Assembly (NCBI GenBank): GCA_027489965.1
Contig: JAIXZA010000174.1
Span: 45,014 to 109,013 of the forward strand
Reading direction: 5' to 3'
DNA length: 64,000 nucleotides
From: Verrucomicrobiaceae bacterium
GTDB lineage: Bacteria; Verrucomicrobiota; Verrucomicrobiia; Verrucomicrobiales; Verrucomicrobiaceae
The notes beneath the pieces are model-generated. The model had not been told where the DNA came from. It worked only from the letters and a program-made list of their open reading frames with translations, and searched no databases. Below, piece by piece: positions 1 to 8,775 of the stretch. Positions within the stretch are counted from its first letter, which is position 1, and every line of letters begins with the position of its first letter. The position numbers and the translations under genes were made by a program.

Positions 1-34
1 GTCCGGCGTGGAGTTGCAGGGTCTCGAAGTTCAT
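1..34 (-). CDS. O-acetylhomoserine sulfhydrylase-like enzyme, N-terminal fragment
   Basis: Only the first eleven codons are inside the window, reading MNFETLQLHAG on the minus strand from the ATG at 34. This N-terminus is very characteristic of PLP-dependent O-acetylhomoserine aminocarboxypropyltransferases (Cys/Met metabolism family), which make homocysteine from O-acetylhomoserine and sulfide in methionine synthesis. The active-site lysine and the rest of the fold lie outside the window, so the call rests on a short but distinctive match. The 60 nt between this start and the next gene contain no recognisable SAM riboswitch. Confidence 0.5.
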   Translation of the reverse strand, partial: MNFETLQLHAG

Positions 35-94
35 GGAGGTTGGTGGCGATGAATAGCTAGCGGACTGAGTTTACGCAGCTCGAAGTGATGACGA

Positions 95-826
95 TCACTT
101 CGATGCTGCCGCCGTAACATAGGGCTGCAAAGCGGCTGCAAGGAGCTTGTAGCCTTCTGCATTGAAGTGCAGCATGTCCTCGACAAACAACTCGGGACGG
201 ACTTTGCCATCTTTGTCGAGGCTCATGGTGCGAGTATCGATGTAAGTAATGTTGGTCTGCTCTTTGGCCCAGGCGGAGACCAAATCGTTGAGCTTGTTGC
301 CATCATCAATCTGTTTGAGGCGTTTGATCGTCGGGCTGAGACCGATGTAGTAGATCGGGATATTTGGCAGACCTCCGCGGACCTTTGCCACGAAGGTTTT
401 GAAGTCATTGAATACATCTTCTACAGGCCAGCCTGCATTGATGTCATTGCCGCCCGCACGGATGAAGATGGCCCTCGGGGCATAAGGGAAGATCATGCGT
501 TCGGCGTAGAAGGTGGAGTCTTTGATTTGGTTCCCACCAAAGCCACGGTTCAGCACTGGCACACCTGGGAAATCCTCCGCGAGAGTCTTCCAGCGCACGA
601 TGGTGGATGAACCGACAAAGAGGATGCTTCCTTTGACATGTGCAGTCTTCTTGTCGGCCTCTTCAAAGGCCGCAACGGCCTTTTCCCACTTGTGGTAATC
701 ATGAGTGGTAGGTTTCGGCTTTGGCCAGACTTCAGGCGCAACGGGGTTTTTCGCCTCAGCTTCGGTGAAAAAGAAAGAGGTGAGAGAAAGAAGGGCGAAA
801 AGACGAAAGACGAAGCGCTGATTCAT
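95..826 (-). CDS. Secreted SGNH/GDSL-family hydrolase
   Basis: A 243-residue protein starting MNQRFVFRLF with a signal peptide ending near residue 25. The open frame extends further upstream, but this ATG is preferred because the signal peptide follows it directly and the longer form would run into the sulfatase gene. Block I appears as VGSSTIVRW (residues 71-79, with Ser74 in the nucleophile position), block III as GGND, and the Asp/His block near the C-terminus as DMLHFNAEGY. These are SGNH-hydrolase signatures, so it probably deacylates or deacetylates a carbohydrate or lipid ester in the periplasm or outside the cell. Glycine-Ser replaces the classic GDS, as in many GSS-type members. It lies 73 nt downstream of the sulfatase and is probably co-transcribed, which suggests action on sulfated or acetylated polysaccharide. 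The substrate is inferred only. Confidence 0.8.
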   Translation of the reverse strand: MNQRFVFRLFALLSLTSFFFTEAEAKNPVAPEVWPKPKPTTHDYHKWEKAVAAFEEADKKTAHVKGSILFVGSSTIVRWKTLAEDFPGVPVLNRGFGGNQIKDSTFYAERMIFPYAPRAIFIRAGGNDINAGWPVEDVFNDFKTFVAKVRGGLPNIPIYYIGLSPTIKRLKQIDDGNKLNDLVSAWAKEQTNITYIDTRTMSLDKDGKVRPELFVEDMLHFNAEGYKLLAAALQPYVTAAASK

Positions 827-899
827 AGAGACAGGTTTAACGTCATGGCGCACTGCATATTGCAGTGAACTGATCCCAAGTTGCTTAACGACCTTGGCG

Positions 900-2390
900 C
901 TAGCGGATCTTGGCATCTGGCAGACCTGACTTTATGCCCTCATCCAGCGGCATGACGTCTGTTTTGTCGTCCAAACCTGTGGCAAGCATCAGCTTGGCCA
1001 GCTCGGCCTGGAGGGCGGTGACTTGGCCTGCGAGCTCGGCCTGGGAGATGAGGTTTTTGGTCTCTATCGGATCGGCTTTCAGATCGTAGAGCTCTGCCAG
1101 ATGACGATCTGCACCGCCGTCGCCATGAGGGTAATGGATGTACTTCCAGCGGTCGGTGCGGATGGCGCGGACGTTCGGGGTGTAGGGGAACTGCTTCTCG
1201 TAGTTGTAATGATAAAACCATGCTTTGCGCCACTCGGCATCACCTTGTTGGATGAGTTTGACCCAGGATTTGCCATGCACCTTTGGCAGCGCTGGGGCAG
1301 TGCAAAGTTCCAGTAAACTAGGAGCCATATCCACGGTGAGAGTTTGATCTTCGATGACTCTCGGCTGCGCTGTCAGAGCAGGATAACGAACAATGAGTGG
1401 GATGCGCAGGCTGGACTCGTGACCAGTGCGTTTATCCACCATGCCGTGTTCTCCTTCTAATAACCCGTTGTCTCCCATGAAAACGATGATGGTATTGTCC
1501 AGTTGCTTGGTTTCCTCCAGATAGGATCGGAGGCGCGCCAGACTGTCATCGACACTGAGCACCGTGCCCCAATAACCATGCACCATGTTTTCAAAGTCCT
1601 TGACCGCCTCGGGACTACGATCTGGAAATTTCTTCCGCCATTCAAAGAGAGGACCGTAAATGCCGTGCCAAGTTTCTTGGCGGTCTTTGATCCAGGTGGG
1701 TTTATCGTCGATCTGAAAAGCGCTGGCTGGATACGGCACGCGCACATCGTCAAAGCTATGCTCATATTTAGGCTCGGGCGTATAAAAGCTGTGCGGAGCT
1801 TTGTGCCCGAGGAACATGCACCAGGGCTTTTCTGCCTTCTGCTGCTTTAGCCAGTCCAGAGTCATATCAGTGACAACCGTGGTGTAATAACCTTTCACGA
1901 CCTCGCGTTTTTTGCCATTCAGATTCCACTCAGTATCGAAGTATTTGCCCTGCCCTTTATGGGTTACGAACCAATCAAAGCCAGGCCGTGGATCGTCGTT
2001 TTCCTCACCCATGTGATACTTGCCGATGTAGGCCGTGGCATAGCCCGCGTCATGCAGCGTCTGCGGCCAGCTACCCATCTGGGCGGGATACTCCGTGAAG
2101 TTATTCGTCACCCCATGAGCGTGCGCGTAGAGCCCACTGAGAATAGAGGCCCGACTCGGCGAGCACAGGGACGTGGTGCAAAAGGCATTCTTGAACAACA
2201 CACCCTCAGCCGCCAATCGATCTATATTAGGCGTCTTCACATGCTTTGAGCCAAAGCACCCCAGGGCATCTGGACGTAAATCGTCGCAGAGGATAAACAA
2301 CACATTGGGCTGAGCAGCTGCGTGCACCGGACTATCAGCTAGCGCCGAGAAGGCTAAGGCGATGGCGAGGAAAAGATGATTCATCTGCAT
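900..2390 (-). CDS. Secreted sulfatase (formylglycine type)
   Basis: A 496-residue alkaline-phosphatase-superfamily sulfatase with an N-terminal signal peptide (cleavage near residue 25). LFILCDDLRPD supplies the calcium-binding Asp pair (36-37), and CSPSR at 76-80 is the sulfatase signature whose Cys is converted to formylglycine. A second metal-site block, FMGDNG, lies in the middle of the protein, and GKYHMG is the GKWHLG-like block. It hydrolyses sulfate esters, most likely on an algal or mucin-type glycan in the periplasm. Family features resemble iduronate-2-sulfatase or N-sulfoglucosamine sulfohydrolase-like members, but the substrate cannot be assigned. No formylglycine-generating enzyme is in the window. 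Either M1 or M3 could be the start. Confidence 0.9.
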   Translation of the reverse strand: MQMNHLFLAIALAFSALADSPVHAAAQPNVLFILCDDLRPDALGCFGSKHVKTPNIDRLAAEGVLFKNAFCTTSLCSPSRASILSGLYAHAHGVTNNFTEYPAQMGSWPQTLHDAGYATAYIGKYHMGEENDDPRPGFDWFVTHKGQGKYFDTEWNLNGKKREVVKGYYTTVVTDMTLDWLKQQKAEKPWCMFLGHKAPHSFYTPEPKYEHSFDDVRVPYPASAFQIDDKPTWIKDRQETWHGIYGPLFEWRKKFPDRSPEAVKDFENMVHGYWGTVLSVDDSLARLRSYLEETKQLDNTIIVFMGDNGLLEGEHGMVDKRTGHESSLRIPLIVRYPALTAQPRVIEDQTLTVDMAPSLLELCTAPALPKVHGKSWVKLIQQGDAEWRKAWFYHYNYEKQFPYTPNVRAIRTDRWKYIHYPHGDGGADRHLAELYDLKADPIETKNLISQAELAGQVTALQAELAKLMLATGLDDKTDVMPLDEGIKSGLPDAKIR

Positions 2391-2423
2391 AGCTATAAAA
2401 AAAGAGTGTCTTCAAAAGTTGCC

Positions 2424-3467
2424 CTACTGCTTCATGCCGGACTTAGCCATGAGCCAATCTCCGCCATGGCCTTTTTCGGCATCGGCTGCAAAGGCTTCGA
2501 TCTCGGCCGTTTTGATATCGGGATGTTTAGCAACTAACTGGCGATAGATAACGGCGAATTGTTTGGCCCCCGCATTCATGCAAGTGGCGGCGTCTCCCTC
2601 ATTAAAGGCGGCCTTGGCAGAGCCGAGCATGAAGGCGGCAAGTAAATGCTCCTCTGTGCCTGGGGCTAACTTTTTGCAGTGTTCCAGCCAGTCACTGACG
2701 GGATACTCTGGAATGCTGATCGGATAAAACGGCGTGTTTTTCAAATAGGCCAGAACCGCTCCACGGGCCTGAACGCTGTCATCCGAGAATGGGGCAGCCA
2801 TGTAGAGATCGATCATCCGCGAGATATCGGCGCGTAGTGCTGGATCCTTAATGACCTGAATTACCATGCTGCCAAAGTTTTTCAGCCCCTGTAAGCCACT
2901 TGTTCCTGTACTCGCTGGACGCATCTGGCGAATCGTCAGAATGTGATTATCTAATAATGTCACCGCCACCCATTGTTTGATCAAGGCCTCAGCGACACCT
3001 TCACTGCTTTTGCCAATACGGGTGGCATCAATCGTGCGAATGGCTAAGGGCAGATCCTCTTTCACCCAGAGATCAATACCGCTGACAGCTACCTCGCTAA
3101 TATCCAGATTTTTATAGCGTCCCTGCTTTTCCATGCTCCGCATATCGGCCACCACGCCATCGAGTTCTTGCAGAATCAGACGCTGTTTTTCCTCCATAAC
3201 GGTGACTGGCGTCTTCACAGGGAAAAAGAAAATGTCCGCACGGGCCTGTTCCTCTAGGTTTTCATATCGGATAAAACAGCCTCCCGCCTTGTAAGAGAAC
3301 TCACCCGCCAGTCGGTAACCGCCCAGCATCTGAGGAAAGGAAAGTCCTGTTCCTTCGTGCTTCCATGGACGGGCGTCTTTAGACGGTGCCTTCCACTCAC
3401 CCGCCGGTTCAGCGGCAAAGGCGGAGAGGGAAAAGGCGAACAAAAAAACTGGAAAAGCGCATTTCAT
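2424..3467 (-). CDS. Secreted protein of unknown function
   Basis: A 347-residue protein with a clear signal peptide (MKCAFPVFLFAFSLSAFAA). I do not recognise the family. The mature protein is mixed alpha/beta with a Gly/aromatic-rich N-terminal stretch (residues 25-70) and a helical C-terminal half containing conserved-looking Ala/Glu-rich helices. There are no obvious catalytic motifs, lipobox or membrane segments beyond the signal. It lies 33 nt upstream of the sulfatase start on the same strand and may share its transcript. Divergent from it is sucA, whose true start is at 3608. Confidence 0.65.
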   Translation of the reverse strand: MKCAFPVFLFAFSLSAFAAEPAGEWKAPSKDARPWKHEGTGLSFPQMLGGYRLAGEFSYKAGGCFIRYENLEEQARADIFFFPVKTPVTVMEEKQRLILQELDGVVADMRSMEKQGRYKNLDISEVAVSGIDLWVKEDLPLAIRTIDATRIGKSSEGVAEALIKQWVAVTLLDNHILTIRQMRPASTGTSGLQGLKNFGSMVIQVIKDPALRADISRMIDLYMAAPFSDDSVQARGAVLAYLKNTPFYPISIPEYPVSDWLEHCKKLAPGTEEHLLAAFMLGSAKAAFNEGDAATCMNAGAKQFAVIYRQLVAKHPDIKTAEIEAFAADAEKGHGGDWLMAKSGMKQ

Positions 3468-3607
3468 GGGGTGTTTCAGACAATCATTGGCGCTTTCTGC
3501 TCAGTCGAGCAAGTCCTGGTGCAGCACGCGTAATCCAAGAATTCGTGGCTTTCAAGGGTTGCATCCTCAAAGAAAGGCGCTTCTTTCGTGTTCCCCCATA
3601 CCAACAC

Positions 3608-6376
3608 ATGAGTGCCACGCTGCCGTTTCGCGCGAACCAAGACCTTCTCGACTCCAAGTACACCGACTGGAAAAAAGAGCCATCCTCCGTAGAGCCTACA
3701 TGGGCTTCCTTCTTTGAGGGCTTTGAACTCGGCATGGCAGAGCTAGCCAAGCGCGGCAGCAAGACCACATCAGCCGCTGCAACCACCGGAACGCTGTCTG
3801 AAGCCACGCTGAACTTCCGCATGAGAGTGACGAATGCGTTGCTGGCTTTCCGCAGCCTCGGCCATACCGCAGCTCACTTAAATCCCCTCAGCCCGACTGC
3901 CCCAGATGCGGCATTGCTGTCTTTGGAAGGACTGGGCTTTACGGAAGCCGATCTGGACAGCGAAGTGCAGACCCAAATGTTCCGCAATGGCCAGACCATG
4001 AAGTTGCGCGAGATGCTCACTGAGCTGCGTGCCATTTATTGTGACAAGACTGGCTTCGAGTTCATGCACATCCAGACACCTGAAGTGCGCAACTGGGTGC
4101 TGGACCGTATCGAGAATCGCCTTTCCCAACCCAAACCCAGCGCCGAAAATCAGGTCGATGCGCTGCGCTGGCTGCTCGAGGCTGAGACCTTCGAGCGCTT
4201 CCTGCACCGCCGCTTCGTGGGGCAAAAACGCTTCTCCGTCGAAGGTGGCGAATCCATGCTCGTCGCGCTGGAAACCATCCTCGAAAGCCTTGCTGCTCAA
4301 GGTGGCAAAGAAATCGTCATGGGCATGGCCCACCGCGGCCGCCTCAGCGTGCTGGCCAATTTCCTGCGCAAGCCTCTGGAAACACTCTTTTATGAGTTCA
4401 GCGAAAACTACGTTCCCAACATGGTCGCTGGTGACGGTGACGTGAAGTATCATCTCGGCTTTGAAACCATTCGCGAAACCCGCAGTGGCAATCCTGTCGC
4501 CGTCATGCTGGCTCCGAATCCGAGCCATCTGGAAGCCGTTGATCCCGTAGTCGAAGGCATGACCCGCGCTCGTCAGCGCTTCCTCGGTGACAGCATCGAA
4601 CGGAACAAAGTCATTCCAATCCTCATCCACGGTGACGCTGCCTTTGCCGGTCAGGGCATGGTGGCTGAGGTATTGAATCTTTCCCAACTTCCAGGCTACC
4701 GCACAGGTGGCACCATCCACATCGTAGTCAATAACCAGATCGGGTTCACCACCTCCCCTGCGGACGCTCGCTCCACAAATTACTGCACGGACGTTGCGAA
4801 GATGATCGACGCGCCTGTCATCCATGTGAATGGCGACTGTCCACTGGAGGTCGCAGCAGCTGCAAGCTTGGCCCTAGACTTCCGCCAGAAATTTGCCCGT
4901 GACGTCGTCTTGGACATCGTTTGTTACCGCCGCTACGGCCACAACGAGACTGACGAGCCTGCCTTCACGCAGCCAAACATGGCCCGCACCATCGCTGCGC
5001 GCGCCTCGACAGCGACACTCTACCGCATCGATCTGGCCAAAAATGGCATCCTCGATGAAGCTGGCGCGAATGCCCTTCAAAAAGAACTCGAAGACGAGCT
5101 GGAAGACGGCGTGAAAGCCCTTGCCGAGCGCTCTGAGAAATCAGGAGGCAATCCCTTTGAAGGTTCCACCGCTGAACCTCAAGCTGCCTACGATTACGTG
5201 CCCGTGCCGACCGGCGTCGAGTTGGCCAAACTGCAAAGCATTGGCCGCAAACTACTGGAATCCCCTGAAGGCTTCCGCCTGCACCCGACCATCGCCAAGC
5301 GCTTCCTCGCAGCCCGCGCAAAGTCTATCGAATCGGGAGAAGGTATCGACTGGGCTTATGCTGAGTCACTGGCCTTTGGCACTCTACTCACGGAACAGCA
5401 CGGTGTGCGACTTTCCGGTCAGGATGTCCGCCGCGGCACCTTCAGCCAGCGTCACTCTGTCTTTTACGACACCGAAACCCGTGAGCGCCACATCCCGCTG
5501 AATAACCTCGCGGCTGAACAAGGAAACTTCTGCGTCTATAATAGCCTGCTCTCCGAAGTGGCCGTTCTCGGCTTTGACTACGGTTACTCGCTGCTCGCCA
5601 GTAACATGCTCATCTGCTGGGAAGCCCAATTTGGCGACTTCGTCAACGGTGCCCAAGTCATTCTGGACCAGTTCATCGCCTCGGCCGAAAGCAAGTGGCA
5701 ACGTCCTAGCCACGTCACCCTGCTTTTGCCACACGGCTTCGAAGGCCAAGGTCCAGAGCACTCCAGCGCCCGCCTCGAGCGCTTCCTCCAAAACAGTGCC
5801 GGTGGTAACTGGCAGGTCTGTAACTTCACCACGCCCGCCCAGTATTACCATGCTCTCCGCCGTCAGGTGAAGCGCAGCACGCGGAAGCCGCTCATCGTGA
5901 TGACGCCGAAAAGCCTGTTGCGTCATCCGAAGTGCGTCTCCAAGCTCAGCGAAATGGCTGAAGGAACCACTTTCAAAGAAGTGCTGGATGACGAAAACCT
6001 CCTCGCCGCGCCCGAGCGCATCACGCGCCTCATCCTTTGCAGCGGCAAAGTGTATTACGATCTCCTCGAATTCCGCGAAGAGCACCAGATCAAAAACGCT
6101 GCCATCATCCGCATCGAGCAGCTCTACCCGCTGAACTACGAGATGCTCAAAGAGATCGTGGCCAAATACCCGCGTGCGCAGAAGAAATGGATCTGGTGTC
6201 AGGAAGAACCTCGGAACATGGGAGCCTTCTACTACATCCGCCCACGTCTGGAAGAACTCTCCAACCACAAGCTCCGCTACTCAGGCCGTGAGCGCAGCTC
6301 CAGCCCCGCGGCGGGCTCCAAAGCCATTCACGTTCTCGAACAAGACAAGCTGGTAGCAGACGCCTTTAGCGTGTAG
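3608..6376 (+). CDS. sucA: 2-oxoglutarate dehydrogenase E1 component (thiamin-diphosphate dependent)
   Basis: A 922-residue protein, close to the usual E1o length of about 930. It decarboxylates 2-oxoglutarate and transfers the succinyl group to the lipoyl arm of E2 in the TCA cycle. The start MSATLPFRANQ is the expected E1o N-terminus, which begins just before a short E2-binding helix. The open frame extends upstream to 3386 but would overlap the opposing gene. Diagnostic stretches are GMAHRGRL (His242), HGDAAFAGQG (His341) and VVNNQIGFTT, typical of the ThDP and substrate site of the SucA/OdhA family. The C-terminal transketolase-like domain ends with WCQEEPRNMGA. It is followed 53 nt later by sucB. 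An E3 (lpd) gene is not adjacent. Confidence 0.97.
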   Translation: MSATLPFRANQDLLDSKYTDWKKEPSSVEPTWASFFEGFELGMAELAKRGSKTTSAAATTGTLSEATLNFRMRVTNALLAFRSLGHTAAHLNPLSPTAPDAALLSLEGLGFTEADLDSEVQTQMFRNGQTMKLREMLTELRAIYCDKTGFEFMHIQTPEVRNWVLDRIENRLSQPKPSAENQVDALRWLLEAETFERFLHRRFVGQKRFSVEGGESMLVALETILESLAAQGGKEIVMGMAHRGRLSVLANFLRKPLETLFYEFSENYVPNMVAGDGDVKYHLGFETIRETRSGNPVAVMLAPNPSHLEAVDPVVEGMTRARQRFLGDSIERNKVIPILIHGDAAFAGQGMVAEVLNLSQLPGYRTGGTIHIVVNNQIGFTTSPADARSTNYCTDVAKMIDAPVIHVNGDCPLEVAAAASLALDFRQKFARDVVLDIVCYRRYGHNETDEPAFTQPNMARTIAARASTATLYRIDLAKNGILDEAGANALQKELEDELEDGVKALAERSEKSGGNPFEGSTAEPQAAYDYVPVPTGVELAKLQSIGRKLLESPEGFRLHPTIAKRFLAARAKSIESGEGIDWAYAESLAFGTLLTEQHGVRLSGQDVRRGTFSQRHSVFYDTETRERHIPLNNLAAEQGNFCVYNSLLSEVAVLGFDYGYSLLASNMLICWEAQFGDFVNGAQVILDQFIASAESKWQRPSHVTLLLPHGFEGQGPEHSSARLERFLQNSAGGNWQVCNFTTPAQYYHALRRQVKRSTRKPLIVMTPKSLLRHPKCVSKLSEMAEGTTFKEVLDDENLLAAPERITRLILCSGKVYYDLLEFREEHQIKNAAIIRIEQLYPLNYEMLKEIVAKYPRAQKKWIWCQEEPRNMGAFYYIRPRLEELSNHKLRYSGRERSSSPAAGSKAIHVLEQDKLVADAFSV

Positions 6377-6429
6377 TTCGCTCCACTCCTCTTCATCCTG
6401 TTAAAAGATACCTTTCACCCTAATCGATC

Positions 6430-7515
6430 ATGGCTGACATCAAAATCCCCGCACTCGGCGAATCCGTCGCCGGAGGTCAAATCTCCAAATGGCACTTCAA
6501 AGATGGCGACTCCGTCAAAGTCGGTGACGTTCTTCTCACGTTAGAGACCGACAAAGTCGCCGCCGAAGTGACTGCCGAATTCAGTGGTACGCTCACCATC
6601 GCCCGCAAAGAAGGTGATGACGTCGAAGTCGGTGGAGTCGTCGGTTCCATCGCCGAAGGTGCAGCTTCCCCTGCTGCTCCAGCACCAGCAGCCTCCCCTG
6701 CCCCAGTCGCCGAAGCACCTAAAGCCGCCGCACCAGTCGAAGCAGCCAAGCCAGCACCTGCTCCAAAAGCTACCCCAACTCCTACCGCCGCACCCGCAGC
6801 CGTCGCCAAGCCCGAGGGCCGCACCACGCGGAAGAAAATGACCCCACTGCGCCGGAAGATCGCCGATCAGCTCGTCAGCGCCCAACAAAACGCCGCCATC
6901 CTCACCACTTTCAATGAATGTGACATGAGCAACGTCATGGCTCTGCGCTCGAAGCTTCAGGACAGCTTTGTCAAAACTCACGGCGTGAAGCTTGGCTTCA
7001 TGTCCTTCTTCGTAAAAGCCGTCGTTGAGGCACTCAAGGCCGTTCCCCAAATCAATGTTCGTGTCGAAGGTGACGAAATCGTCCAGCAGCATTTTTACGA
7101 CATCGGCGTCGCCGTCGGCACCGAAAAAGGCCTTATCGTCCCTGTCCTGCGTGACACCGATCAGAAGACCTTTGCCGAGATCGAAAAAGACATCCTCGCT
7201 TACGCAGCTAAAGCCAAAGAAGGCAAAATCTCTCTACCCGATCTCACTGGCGGCGTCTTCACCATCTCCAATGGTGGCGTTTACGGCAGCCTGCTGAGCA
7301 CCCCGATCATCAATCCACCGCAAAGTGCCATCCTCGGCATGCACACCATTCAGCAGCGCCCTGTCGCTGTGGATGGAAAGGTCGAGATCCGCCCCATGAT
7401 GTATCTGGCGCTCAGCTACGACCACCGTGTCGTCGATGGCAAAGAAGCCGTCACCTTCCTCATCCGCATCAAAGACTGCCTCGAGAACCCTGCTCGCATG
7501 CTAGTCGGCGCTTAA
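6430..7515 (+). CDS. sucB: Dihydrolipoyl succinyltransferase, E2 of 2-oxoglutarate dehydrogenase
   Basis: A 361-residue E2 enzyme. An N-terminal lipoyl domain (about 1-77) carries the lipoylated Lys42 in ETDKVAAEV. A long Ala/Pro-rich swinging linker follows (about 78-132), then the catalytic acyltransferase domain (about 135-361), ending with DHRVVDG (His332, Asp336 catalytic). It accepts succinyl from E1 and passes it to CoA. The peripheral subunit-binding domain that normally sits between linker and catalytic core is missing: the linker runs directly into RKKMTPLRRKIADQL. This makes the protein about 45 residues shorter than E. coli SucB and gives it the domain layout of mitochondrial DLST. 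It is co-transcribed with sucA. Confidence 0.95.
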   Translation: MADIKIPALGESVAGGQISKWHFKDGDSVKVGDVLLTLETDKVAAEVTAEFSGTLTIARKEGDDVEVGGVVGSIAEGAASPAAPAPAASPAPVAEAPKAAAPVEAAKPAPAPKATPTPTAAPAAVAKPEGRTTRKKMTPLRRKIADQLVSAQQNAAILTTFNECDMSNVMALRSKLQDSFVKTHGVKLGFMSFFVKAVVEALKAVPQINVRVEGDEIVQQHFYDIGVAVGTEKGLIVPVLRDTDQKTFAEIEKDILAYAAKAKEGKISLPDLTGGVFTISNGGVYGSLLSTPIINPPQSAILGMHTIQQRPVAVDGKVEIRPMMYLALSYDHRVVDGKEAVTFLIRIKDCLENPARMLVGA

Positions 7516-7526
7516 ACCCGTCTGAA

Positions 7527-8648
7527 GTGAAGTGTTTTGGTTTGTCGTCAAGACTTGCTGGCATCTTCTTGCTATCGATATTGGCTTCACTGTACTTTGG
7601 GCATCTCCGATCCTCAAACAAACAGTCTAGAGGAATGGATTCGCGAATTGTGACGCTCATGGCTGAGCGTGACATTAGCGGATTATCTCTAGCGATCATT
7701 CGGGAAGGCAAAATCGTTAAAGCGCAAGGTTATGGCTTTACCGATAAGACTCACAAGACTGCCGTAACGACCAAATCTCTCTTTCAAGCAGGCTCCATCA
7801 GCAAGCCGGTGACTGCATTAGGTGCCCTTCATTTGGTGGAACAAAATCGTTTGTCGCTAGACAGCGATGTGAATGAAAAGTTGCGTTCGTGGAAGGTGCC
7901 CAAAAACGAGTTCACCCAAGAAAAGAAGGTTACTTTGCGAGGCATCCTCAGCCACAGCGCTGGTCTGACGATCCACGGCTTTCCAGGTTATGCGCCCAAG
8001 AACCCCCTACCGAGTCTGGTGCAAGTGCTTGATGGAATGCACCCCGCCAATACCGGAGCCGTTCGAGTGGAGAAAATCCCAGGATTGGAAGAGCTATACT
8101 CCGGCGGCGGCTACGCGGTGATGCAACAATTGATTATCGATGTTACTGAAGAGCCGTTTTCAACATTCATGCATGAAACGGTGCTGAAACCTTTCGACAT
8201 GACAGACAGCACCTTCGAACAACCGCTGCCTGCTCATCTGACGCTCAAAACAGCTGCAGGACACGATGCCAACGGGCATGCAATTACGGACAGATGGCAC
8301 ATTTACCCCGAAGCCGCGGCAGCCGGCTTGTGGACAACGCCTTCTGATCTTGCCAAGTTCGTCATCGGTATTCAGGAGGCCATTGCCGGAAAATTAGACC
8401 TTGTCATTTCTCCATCCATGGCTCGTCAAATGGTCACCAAACAGGGGCACAATGCAGGTCTCGGCCTCTTTCTTGAAGGTGCGGGATCCGATCTCCTTTT
8501 CATGCATGATGGACGGAATGAAGGCTTTGACTCCATCCTCGTAGCAACGGCTAAAACGGGATTTGGGATTGTGATCATGATGAATGCCAATGATAACAGT
8601 GGGGTCTTGAGAGATATCCTCACAGCCGTCCACGAAGAGTATCCGTGA
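7527..8648 (+). CDS. Serine hydrolase of the beta-lactamase/DD-peptidase (class C) family
   Basis: A 373-residue protein beginning with GTG only 11 nt after sucB. The N-terminal hydrophobic stretch (about 9-25) supports this start and export. The nucleophile motif is SISK (Ser90, Lys93), a YSGGGY block stands in the YxN region and HDGRNEG stands in the KTG/HxG position. These are signatures of Pfam beta-lactamase (PF00144) proteins, which include DD-peptidases, esterases and beta-lactamases. The substrate cannot be assigned, and a peptidoglycan or ester hydrolase is more likely than a true resistance enzyme. Internal ATG at 7635 would give a cytoplasmic form and is less attractive. Despite closeness to sucB there is no functional link. 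Confidence 0.85.
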   Translation: MKCFGLSSRLAGIFLLSILASLYFGHLRSSNKQSRGMDSRIVTLMAERDISGLSLAIIREGKIVKAQGYGFTDKTHKTAVTTKSLFQAGSISKPVTALGALHLVEQNRLSLDSDVNEKLRSWKVPKNEFTQEKKVTLRGILSHSAGLTIHGFPGYAPKNPLPSLVQVLDGMHPANTGAVRVEKIPGLEELYSGGGYAVMQQLIIDVTEEPFSTFMHETVLKPFDMTDSTFEQPLPAHLTLKTAAGHDANGHAITDRWHIYPEAAAAGLWTTPSDLAKFVIGIQEAIAGKLDLVISPSMARQMVTKQGHNAGLGLFLEGAGSDLLFMHDGRNEGFDSILVATAKTGFGIVIMMNANDNSGVLRDILTAVHEEYP

Positions 8649-8775
8649 TCGGCAACCATTGCCCGCAGCCCTGGCTCTTTGATTCAGAAGCGAAGGATAT
8701 CCCAGAAGCATTTCAAATATCCTGCACAACACAACCTTTACGTCGTGTTCTAAGACTTTGGACTGTGACGCTAAA

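Noticed and set aside
3386..3607. 74-residue N-terminal extension of sucA
   Set aside because: Overlaps the opposing secreted-protein gene and is not in the E1o family.
3878..4825. 315-residue open frame on the minus strand inside sucA
   Set aside because: Antisense shadow of a well-conserved gene; composition has no coherent domain and it carries no start signal.
5384..6268. 294-residue minus-strand open frame inside sucA
   Set aside because: Antisense shadow caused by high GC third positions of sucA.
8694..8723. AGGATAT/ATATCCT inverted repeat between serine hydrolase and Tat oxidoreductase genes
   Set aside because: Seven-bp arms with a 17-nt loop and no T-run; too weak to call a terminator.
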